A stretch of 7,130 nt of DNA, taken from assembly GCA_034435675.1 (NCBI GenBank), contig DAOTWP010000351.1, positions 1 through 7,130 of the forward strand. The letters run 5' to 3'. Both the position numbers and the translations under genes were made by a program. Every line of letters begins with the position of its first letter. The first letter of the stretch is position 1. Below are positions 1-5,316 of this stretch, one piece after another. A model generated the notes under the pieces. It was given only the letters and a program-made list of their open reading frames with translations. It did not search any database and was not told where the DNA came from. The stretch is from DAOTWP01 sp034435675. Its GTDB lineage: Bacteria > Chloroflexota > Anaerolineae > Aggregatilineales > Phototrophicaceae.

Positions 1-417
1 GATGGGGCGCTGCGGCAGTTCGCTGCGTTCCACCAGCCCGCGCAGTGTGCTGAGCACAATCGTGATGCCGCCCTTCATATCCACCGCACCGGGACCGTAG
101 AGGATGCCATCCTCGATGCGCACCGGGCGCTGTGCCAGCGTGCCTTCGGGCCACACAGTGTCAATGTGGATCAGGAACATGATCGGCTTGCCGGGCGCGT
201 CTTCGTGCCATTTCGCCAGCAGAAAATCGCCCACTTCGGTCTGCGGAATGCGTGTGACCGACGACGCTCCCAGCGCGCGGAACTGGCTTTCCATAGTCGC
301 GCCGAGCCGGTCCACCAGCGCTTTGTCGGTGGTGGGCGTTTCATAGTTGATCAGCTCGGTCAGCAGATTGACCATGGCGTCTTGTTGGGATTGGAAGTAA
401 TGCAGCAGATCGGACAT
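1..417 (-). CDS. M20-family metallopeptidase, carboxypeptidase G2-like (N-terminal 139 residues; runs off left edge)
   Basis: Reading from the ATG at 417-415 the frame stays open to the window edge, giving 139 residues (MSDLLHYFQSQQ...). The stretch HIDTVWPEGTLAQRP (residues 84-98) followed by ILYGPGAVDMKGG (105-117) is the metal-binding core of M20 zinc peptidases. H84 is the first metal ligand, D86 the neighbouring catalytic-type Asp, and D113 the bridging metal ligand. The TVWP.GTL...GPG..DMKGG wording is closest to the glutamate carboxypeptidase / CPG2 branch rather than DapE or ArgE, but substrate cannot be told from the N-terminus. Such enzymes hydrolyse an amide or peptide bond next to a C-terminal amino acid. 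There is no signal peptide, so it is probably cytoplasmic. The remaining catalytic Glu, the other ligands and the dimerisation domain lie outside the window. An AGAGG lies about 10 bases before the ATG, and a promoter precedes it at 457-485. Confidence is high for the family and low for the substrate. Confidence 0.9.
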   Translation of the reverse strand, partial: MSDLLHYFQSQQDAMVNLLTELINYETPTTDKALVDRLGATMESQFRALGASSVTRIPQTEVGDFLLAKWHEDAPGKPIMFLIHIDTVWPEGTLAQRPVRIEDGILYGPGAVDMKGGITIVLSTLRGLVERSELPQRPI

Positions 418-456
418 TGAGTGAAGACCTCTTTATGCAAGCTACAGGTAGATACA

Positions 457-485
457 ATTATAGGGGGCATGTGTTGTCATGTCCC
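457..485 (-). promoter_or_regulatory. Sigma-70-type promoter for the M20 peptidase gene
   Basis: On the minus strand a perfect TATAAT (457-462) is preceded, after a 17-base spacer, by GGGACA (480-485), which matches the last four bases of the TTGACA consensus. The predicted start of transcription is near 450, giving a leader of about 33 bases before the ATG at 417. This is the best promoter-like sequence in the window and implies that the peptidase is transcribed separately from the ccm cluster. Confidence 0.6.
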
Positions 486-486
486 C
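463..486. promoter_or_regulatory. Inverted repeat filling the promoter spacer (operator or terminator hairpin)
   Basis: GGGGGCATG (463-471) and CATGTCCCC (478-486) form a nine-position dyad around the six-base centre TGTTGT. The only imperfection is one G-T pair, which is an A-C mismatch in the minus-strand transcript. It occupies the space between the -10 and -35 boxes and part of the -35. That suits a repressor or activator site, or a hairpin ending the lipoprotein transcript. No T-run follows on either strand, so an intrinsic terminator is less likely. Confidence 0.4.
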
Positions 487-530
487 GCAGAGTGCGCAGG
501 TAAATGCCGGTCGTCAGAAGGTCGTGCTGC

Positions 531-1865
531 TCAGAACGGACAGAGCGACTCCAGCGTATACACCGGGCTGCGGCTGCCATAGCGGTTCAGCAGGTTGACT
601 GCCTCCGGGCGCTGCCGGGCGACTTCCAGCGCTTCCAGACAGGCGCTGTTCAGGTTGTTGGTCACCTGCAAGCCATCCCAGAAAGCGGCACTCATCTCCA
701 CATACACCGGCGCGGTGCTGCGATCCGGGAAAGTGTCGGTGATTCGTGTGAAGGTCGCCAGCAGGCGGTCATCTTCGGTATAGGCATAGGTGAGCAGCAG
801 TCGGTACAGCGTGTAGCTTGCCAGTATAGCAGGCTCGTCATCAAACCAGAAGCGCAAATTGGGGTCGTCCAGCGCCAGTGCATAGGCAGGGGCGGCGCTG
901 TCCATTTCGCGGCGGGCAAAGGCGCGGTCTGCCTCGTGCAGCACCTGAATGCGGTACTGCGGTGGGGCGAGTTCGACAATGGACAGCACGTAATTCACGC
1001 CGTTCCAGTCGTAAATGTTCAGACCGGTGCGCAGCGGTCCGGTTTCGGCGCTGCCGGGGTTATCCAGCCGCACGATAATTTCGAGCACTTCATCGCGCGG
1101 GTTTTCGATGTCCTGGACTACCGGCAGGGATGCGCTCAGCAGCGGTGTTTGCAGCAGCGCCACGAACTGTCCAAAAACCGGATCCCATTCAATGAGCTGT
1201 GTCTGGAAATAACAGAAGCCGTCTTCTTCGCGGCAGCGCTGGGCGGTGAACAACACGTCCGGTCTGCCGCTGCGGTTCATGTCGCCAATCAGCACAATCT
1301 GTGGCAGGCTGGCGCTGCCCGGTGTGGACGTGTAGCGCACGTTGTATCTGCCGCCGATGCAGCCCAGAATCAGCAGTGTGCCGCCGTCGTCCGGCGCGAG
1401 ATAGTTGATGATGATTTCAGGCGTGCCTTCGCCGGTCAGGTCAATATCGCCGCGCACCTCGCCCGGCAGTCCATCGCCGTTGTCGCCCAGCAGTCCCCAC
1501 GCCTGCATTGCGGTTTGCAGCCGTTCCACGCTGCCGCCGCTGGAAAGAAACGCGACAATATCTGCGTTGATGCCGCGCCCGGTGAGCGACGGCGCAACCG
1601 GAAGGCTGATGTCGCTGCCGGGCGGGCAGGTGACAAAATCGGGTGTAGGCGTCGGGCGGTTTGCCTGTGCCACCGCCGTTGCCGGATTCGAAACGCCGCC
1701 GTCCAGCGGCACACCGTCGGGCGTGGGCAGTTCCCCGATCCATACCCGCCCCGGCGTCACGGTCGGGAAGGGTAGGGCAGTGGGCGCTTGCACGGCGGTC
1801 GCAGCGTCCGGCTGGCACGCGGCGGGCAGTAGCAACACAAGAATCAGCAGGAGGACATTTTTCAT
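531..1865 (-). CDS. Exported lipoprotein with FG-GAP-like repeats, function unknown
   Basis: 444 residues. The start is a hydrophobic signal ending LPAAC with C17 as the lipidation site; proline at -3 is less usual than leucine. A Pro/Thr-rich linker (about residues 22-76, with PTPTP at 71-75) leads to the folded part. Three related segments follow: GDIDLTGEGTPEIII (139-153), GDMNRSGRPDVLF (194-206) and the more degenerate QDIENPRDEVLEIIV (251-265). These resemble FG-GAP/VCBS beta-propeller blades with Asp/Asn-rich calcium-type loops. The C-terminal third is probably helical and could be TPR-like (about 310-430). Six further cysteines (80, 169, 211, 218, 409, 442) could form disulfides. I chose the ATG at 1865 because it begins the signal peptide; a GGAGG lies only two bases before it, which is unusually close. 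A TTG at 1892 in the same frame would add nine residues but has no ribosome binding site. It follows the 303-residue gene after 57 bases and may share its transcript. I recognise no specific function. Confidence 0.85.
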   Translation of the reverse strand: MKNVLLLILVLLLPAACQPDAATAVQAPTALPFPTVTPGRVWIGELPTPDGVPLDGGVSNPATAVAQANRPTPTPDFVTCPPGSDISLPVAPSLTGRGINADIVAFLSSGGSVERLQTAMQAWGLLGDNGDGLPGEVRGDIDLTGEGTPEIIINYLAPDDGGTLLILGCIGGRYNVRYTSTPGSASLPQIVLIGDMNRSGRPDVLFTAQRCREEDGFCYFQTQLIEWDPVFGQFVALLQTPLLSASLPVVQDIENPRDEVLEIIVRLDNPGSAETGPLRTGLNIYDWNGVNYVLSIVELAPPQYRIQVLHEADRAFARREMDSAAPAYALALDDPNLRFWFDDEPAILASYTLYRLLLTYAYTEDDRLLATFTRITDTFPDRSTAPVYVEMSAAFWDGLQVTNNLNSACLEALEVARQRPEAVNLLNRYGSRSPVYTLESLCPF

Positions 1866-1922
1866 GCCCTCCAATTTAGCACAAAGCGGCAAAGCGTGAA
1901 ATAGCGGCGCTGTGCCGGTTGG

Positions 1923-2834
1923 TCAGCTTTCGTCGGCGCGCAGTGCTGCTACCAGCCGCAAGTCCTGCTGCGCGCTGCGATAGCGCAGGATCAGGCTGGC
2001 GACAAATAGACCGACAATCAGCGTGATTGCCACCAGCCCCAGCAGCAGGTAACTCAGATTCTCTGGCGTGACGAAGAAGCCCAGCAGCACCTCGTAGAAC
2101 GCACCGCCCACCTGCGGTACACTGCCTGCCGCGCCGCGTTCCAGCGCCACCAGCGTAAAGCCGCCGCGCACCTGCGCCTGCACCATCAGCATGCTGCCGT
2201 CGTCCAGCCGATAGCTGTTCAGCACGGCGTTTTCGCCCAGCGGTGTGCTGCTGTCTGGCGCGCGGTCAAAGGCGGGGTCAAACGCCTGCCGGATGGCTGC
2301 GACTGCCTGCGGATCGTCCCCCGGCACAATCAGCATCTGCACCTGAAGGTCGGGATCGCGGTCAAGGAAGGCGATCACATAATCGTCACCGTCGTAGACC
2401 TGTCCTAACGCGGTGATCGTCGTGATGTCGTCCGGTTGGTAGACCTGCTGCGTCCATGTCCCGTTAGCGAGGTTGACCGTGCCGGTACTCTGCGGGCTGG
2501 TGTCAAACCCGGCGATGATCTGTTCCAGTCCGGCGATGATACCGGCTTCAGCAGTCTCCGCCTCTACACGGATGATGAAAATGTCAAAGTTGCCCCGGCT
2601 GAAGCGCGCCACGTCGCCTGTGCTGGTGTCTTCCCAGCCTTCCGGGATCGGCGCGCCAATGCGGGTGCGCTCGTTGTAATAGCGCGCCCCGGACTCCGGT
2701 ACGGCGGTTGTCTCTGCCTCGGCAGCTCCGGCAGTATCAGCGGGGGCGGTTTCTGTTGTTTCGCCGTCCTGCGCCCGCAGTGACAGCGGCAGCAGGAGCA
2801 GCAGCAGCAATAAGAACACAAGGTGTTTGCGCAT
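1923..2834 (-). CDS. Exported protein with C-terminal CcmD-like membrane anchor
   Basis: 303 residues. The signal peptide is MRKHLVF plus eight leucines, with likely cleavage after LSLRA (about residue 21). An Ala/Thr/Glu-rich linker (22-50) leads to a soluble region (about 52-250). Its part RIGAPIPEGWEDTSTGDVARF suggests a PsbP/DUF1795-like alpha-beta domain, and a second similar beta-rich part may begin near 200 (NAVLNSYRLDDGS). There are no cysteines. A single membrane helix (about 262-283) is followed by a 20-residue cytoplasmic tail, RYRSAQQDLRLVAALRADES. The helix-plus-tail (NLSYLLLGLVAITLIVGL, then basic residues and a leucine-spaced helix) looks like CcmD, the small protein that links CcmC to CcmAB and releases holo-CcmE. 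The N-out/C-in topology also agrees, and the gene sits directly after ccmC, the usual ccmD place. That role is inference. The start ATG has an AGG about eight bases before it. The existence of the gene is near certain. Confidence 0.85.
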   Translation of the reverse strand: MRKHLVFLLLLLLLLPLSLRAQDGETTETAPADTAGAAEAETTAVPESGARYYNERTRIGAPIPEGWEDTSTGDVARFSRGNFDIFIIRVEAETAEAGIIAGLEQIIAGFDTSPQSTGTVNLANGTWTQQVYQPDDITTITALGQVYDGDDYVIAFLDRDPDLQVQMLIVPGDDPQAVAAIRQAFDPAFDRAPDSSTPLGENAVLNSYRLDDGSMLMVQAQVRGGFTLVALERGAAGSVPQVGGAFYEVLLGFFVTPENLSYLLLGLVAITLIVGLFVASLILRYRSAQQDLRLVAALRADES

Positions 2835-2841
2835 CGTGTTT

Positions 2842-2852
2842 ACCTGTCAGGT
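2842..2852. promoter_or_regulatory. Perfect 11-base palindrome over the ribosome binding site of the 303-residue gene
   Basis: ACCTG-T-CAGGT has five-base arms and a one-base centre. On the minus strand its second arm supplies the AGG ribosome binding site 8 bases before the ATG at 2834. It is too tight to fold on itself in RNA, so if it has a role it is more likely a protein site. It could also be chance. Confidence 0.25.
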
Positions 2853-2861
2853 GTGGTGAAA

Positions 2862-2890
2862 GCGGGGCGCATCCATCAGGCGTACCCCGC
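2862..2890 (-). terminator. GC-rich hairpin between ccmC and the 303-residue gene (attenuator or weak terminator)
   Basis: GCGGGG (2862-2867) pairs with CCCCGC (2885-2890), and the inner CGC (2868-2870) pairs with GCG (2880-2882). This gives nine base pairs with a two-base bulge and a nine-base loop. In the minus-strand transcript it is followed by TTTC only, which is short for a full intrinsic terminator. It may lower transcription past ccmC or protect the ccmC message end. The rest of this 79-base gap shows no promoter I would defend. Confidence 0.35.
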
Positions 2891-2913
2891 AGCATAGGAT
2901 AAGCAACTGTCTT

Positions 2914-3675
2914 TTAACCGTCTGCCAGTGCGGCTTTGGCGCGGCGGGCACGCTCGAAAACGCCCTCAAGGTGTACACGCCACCAGAGCAGCGTCAGCGG
3001 CACCAGCGTGGACCAGATAATCAGGTTGGGAATCAGTGCCAGTCGCACGCCGCTGCTCGCCTCAAAGGTGCCCTGTGCATTGACCGGGCTGGGACCAATC
3101 ACCACCGGGTGAATGGTGTCCGGCACAACGCGAATGATGAACAGTGTGATCAGCACGGTGACGATGGCGAAAATGCCGTATACCGCAGCAAAGCGGCGGC
3201 GCTGTTCCGGGTTTTCGATGCCCGCGCGCAGCATCAGGTACGCGGCATAGGTCAAAATCATAATAGCTTCGCTGGTCAGTCGGGGATCCCATGTCCACCA
3301 GGTATTCCAGATGGGACGCGCCCAGATCATGCCGGTAATCAGGTTGATCAGCGCCAGCACCATGCCCACCTCTACGCCTGCCAGCGCCAGCGTATCCCAA
3401 CGCAGGGCGCGGGTGCGCAGATACTGGATGCCGCCGACGACGGTCGCGCCAAAGGCGACAAACGCGCCAAAGAACGCCGGCATGTGGATGTAAAAGATGC
3501 GCTGGATGTGCCCCTGCTCAATGTCTGTCCCGGCGACGAACAAGCCCAGCACCAGACCAGCCCCAACACCAACGGCGGTGATGATGCTTAAAATGGTCAG
3601 GGCGCGCGGGGCGGGTGCAGCAGACGGCAAAGTCTCCGGCGCGGCAGCATGCGGCAGCGATTGTGAAACGCTCAT
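2914..3675 (-). CDS. ccmC: Heme exporter / cytochrome c maturation protein CcmC
   Basis: 253 residues, close to the usual 240-250, with six predicted membrane helices. The heme-handling WWD motif is present as WNTWWTWDPRLTS (residues 123-135). The two external histidines expected to ligate heme are H64 in FYIHMP and H189 in DTIHP, on loops either side of the WWD segment as in E. coli CcmC. CcmC displays heme on the outer face of the membrane and passes it to the chaperone CcmE. The residues before the first helix are Ala/Pro-rich and not conserved. I chose the ATG at 3675 because GAGGA lies eight bases upstream (3684-3688). An in-frame ATG at 3756 would add 27 residues but falls in the loop of a hairpin and lacks a ribosome binding site. 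The gene is separated from ccmB by 183 bases, an unusually wide gap for this cluster. Confidence 0.95.
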   Translation of the reverse strand: MSVSQSLPHAAAPETLPSAAPAPRALTILSIITAVGVGAGLVLGLFVAGTDIEQGHIQRIFYIHMPAFFGAFVAFGATVVGGIQYLRTRALRWDTLALAGVEVGMVLALINLITGMIWARPIWNTWWTWDPRLTSEAIMILTYAAYLMLRAGIENPEQRRRFAAVYGIFAIVTVLITLFIIRVVPDTIHPVVIGPSPVNAQGTFEASSGVRLALIPNLIIWSTLVPLTLLWWRVHLEGVFERARRAKAALADG

Positions 3676-3683
3676 GGCAAAAA

Positions 3684-3688
3684 TCCTC
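3684..3688 (-). promoter_or_regulatory. Ribosome binding site that sets the ccmC start
   Basis: GAGGA on the minus strand, eight bases before the ATG at 3675. It supports this start over the in-frame ATG at 3756. Confidence 0.65.
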
Positions 3689-3741
3689 GTAGCCCTCAAA
3701 TAGACAGTTTGGTACACACCTACAAGATGAGCATGATCGGT

Positions 3742-3765
3742 GAACAGGGGGTTCATCCCCTGTCC
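3742..3765 (-). other. Hairpin in the ccmB-ccmC intergenic leader
   Basis: In the minus-strand transcript GGACAGGGG pairs with CCCCTGTTC: nine base pairs including one G-U, with loop ATGAAC. No T-run follows, so it is probably not an intrinsic terminator. It may be a processing or stability element between the ccmAB and ccmC parts of the message. The rest of the 183-base gap (3676-3858) is more A+T-rich than the genes. I found no convincing -35/-10 pair and no small reading frame with a membrane helix in it. Confidence 0.35.
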
Positions 3766-3858
3766 GGTATGCAGCTCAATCCTGCCGTGTTATGGTACAG
3801 AATCAATTTGCCATGAGCTTAGCATGTTTTTGCAGAAATGTGTAGATTTTGTACAGGT

Positions 3859-4533
3859 TTATTCTTCGACCACAAAGCCGAACAGCATCACACTCAGCGC
3901 AAAGTAGATCAGGTCAATCGCGGCGATGATGTTCAACCAGCTCTGCCACTGCGCGGCGGGGGCATCGTTCAGGATGCCGGTGGTGGCGTTCACGGCGGCA
4001 ATAATCATCGGCAGCGCCATTGGCAGCATAATGACGGGCAGCAGCGCCTCACGTGCGCGGGTCTGCGCGGTCATCGCCGCCAGCACCGTGCCCACCGTCG
4101 CAAAGCCCAGAATGCCCAGCGCCAGCAGCAGCAGCAGCAGCGGGCGCGGCGACAGGTCGAACAGCACGACCAGCACCGCCAGTACGCCCAGCCCGACCAG
4201 CGTGGTGAACAGGAAGTTGCCGACCAGCTTGCCGCACAGAATCGCCGCGCGGGAGACGGGTGCCATCAGCATGGCGTCCATGTTGCCCAGTTCGCGCTCG
4301 CTGGTCATGCTGCGGTTCAGCCCCAGCAGGCTGGCGAATGCCACCGTGACCCACAGCACGCCGCTGACCGCCTCGCGACGGGTGATGCGATCCAGTTCCA
4401 GCGCAAAGCTGAAGATCAGCACACTGAGCAGGGCGAAGACCAACATTGCGCTAACGAGTTCGCGGCTGCGCAGTTCGGCGCGCAGGTCTTTGCGGATAAT
4501 GGCAAACATCGTCTTCAGGAAAGGTGTTTTCAT
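3859..4533 (-). CDS. ccmB: Heme exporter membrane subunit CcmB
   Basis: 224 residues, the normal size for CcmB, with six hydrophobic segments (about 25-47, 56-72, 98-125, 132-155, 163-185 and 200-220). The family's most conserved stretch is clear: WVTVAFASLLGLNRSMTSER (61-80), then APVSRAAILCGKLVGN (91-106). CcmB is the membrane partner of the CcmA ATPase; with CcmC and CcmD it forms the complex that releases heme-loaded CcmE. The start ATG lies inside the last codons of ccmA (ATGA overlap at 4530-4533), so translation is probably coupled. A run of six CTG codons encodes leucines 133-138. Confidence 0.95.
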   Translation of the reverse strand: MKTPFLKTMFAIIRKDLRAELRSRELVSAMLVFALLSVLIFSFALELDRITRREAVSGVLWVTVAFASLLGLNRSMTSERELGNMDAMLMAPVSRAAILCGKLVGNFLFTTLVGLGVLAVLVVLFDLSPRPLLLLLLALGILGFATVGTVLAAMTAQTRAREALLPVIMLPMALPMIIAAVNATTGILNDAPAAQWQSWLNIIAAIDLIYFALSVMLFGFVVEE

Positions 4534-5255
4534 AGGGTTGGCTGCCCCCCGGTGACGGTGGCGTAAAGGTTCAGCAGGGCAGCAGCGTCATGGTCTGCCA
4601 TCGCGCCATCGTGCCCAACCTGCCCGCGAGAGAGGATGACCGCGCGCGACGCCAGCCCGGCAGCACGCGGCAGATCGTGGGTTGCCATCACCAGCGTGCG
4701 CCCCTCGGCATGTGCCTCGCGCAGCAGGGCATCCAGTACAGCGCAGGCATCCTGATCCAGCCCGGTGTGCGGCTCATCCAGCAGCAGCACGTCCGGGTTG
4801 TGCAGCAGGGCGCGGGCAATGCTGATACGCTGCTGCATCCCGCGTGAAAAATAGCGCACGAGATCGTCTGCGCGGCGGTGGAGGCGCACACGCTCCAGCA
4901 GCAGGCGAATGCGTTGCTCGGCGTCTGCGCGGGGCAGGTTGTACATTGCCGCTGTGAAACGCAGGTTCTCGCGGGCGGTCAGGTTTTCGTAGAGCAGCGG
5001 CTTGTGGCTGACTACGCCAATCTGCGCGCGGACTGCCGCCGCCTCTTTAGGCATCGTCCAGCCGCCAACGGTGATCGTCCCGGCGGTGGGTTTGCTCAAG
5101 CCGCACAGCAGGCGCAGCAGGGTGCTTTTGCCGCCGCCGTTGGGTCCCATCAGCGCGACAAATTCGCCGCGTGTGATGTTCAGGTCAATTTTGCGCAGCG
5201 CGGGCAGCAGGTCGTAGGTTTTGACCAGCCCGCGAATTTCAATCAATGCGGTCAT
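4530..5255 (-). CDS. ccmA: Heme exporter ATP-binding subunit CcmA
   Basis: 241 residues, slightly longer than the about 205 of E. coli CcmA. ABC ATPase motifs in order: Walker A GPNGGGKST (37-45), Q-loop region VVSHKPLLYENLTARENL (81-98), signature FSRGMQQR (136-143, replacing LSGGQ), Walker B VLLLDEP (156-162), D-loop TGLD (164-167) and switch histidine in ATHD (H193). The signature and the SHKPLLYENLTARENL stretch fit the CcmA family, and the ccmB and ccmC neighbours settle the assignment. It hydrolyses ATP at the inner membrane face to drive release of holo-CcmE from CcmC. The start at 5255 is chosen because GGAAG lies six bases before it and the protein begins at the usual point; the frame stays open upstream to 5486, but that part overlaps the preceding gene and is not ABC-like. 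Lysine 85 stands where E. coli CcmA has the Q-loop glutamine (HQP). Confidence 0.95.
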   Translation of the reverse strand: MTALIEIRGLVKTYDLLPALRKIDLNITRGEFVALMGPNGGGKSTLLRLLCGLSKPTAGTITVGGWTMPKEAAAVRAQIGVVSHKPLLYENLTARENLRFTAAMYNLPRADAEQRIRLLLERVRLHRRADDLVRYFSRGMQQRISIARALLHNPDVLLLDEPHTGLDQDACAVLDALLREAHAEGRTLVMATHDLPRAAGLASRAVILSRGQVGHDGAMADHDAAALLNLYATVTGGQPTL

Positions 5256-5261
5256 TGTGTG

Positions 5262-5266
5262 CTTCC
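5262..5266 (-). promoter_or_regulatory. Ribosome binding site that sets the ccmA start
   Basis: GGAAG on the minus strand, six bases before the ATG at 5255. It supports the 241-residue form over longer in-frame versions that would run into the upstream gene. Confidence 0.6.
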
Positions 5267-5316
5267 GTGTTGTGGCGCTCAGCCTGCTGTGCCGGTTTCT
5301 GTGGCGGTTGGCAGGC

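Noticed and set aside
504..1775. Long plus-strand open frame (423 codons) opposite the lipoprotein gene
   Set aside because: It is the shadow of a G+C-rich gene. The product is rich in Arg, Gln, Cys and His with no domain, signal or motif, while the minus strand has a lipobox, linker and repeats.
1909..1920. The 12-mer GCTGTGCCGGTT occurs here and at 5286-5297, both just after a gene
   Set aside because: A 12-base match is expected about once by chance in a window of this size, and the flanks do not match.
2971..3591. Plus-strand open frame of 206 codons opposite ccmC
   Set aside because: A shadow of ccmC, which carries the WWD motif and heme-ligand histidines on the minus strand.
3711..3855. 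Three GTACA-containing hexamers in the ccmC leader (3711, 3794, 3850)
   Set aside because: The spacing is irregular and the flanks differ, so there is no support for a regulator site.
3838..4566. Plus-strand open frame of 242 codons, very rich in Gln and His
   Set aside because: It is the complement of leucine, alanine and valine codons of ccmB, whose identity is certain.
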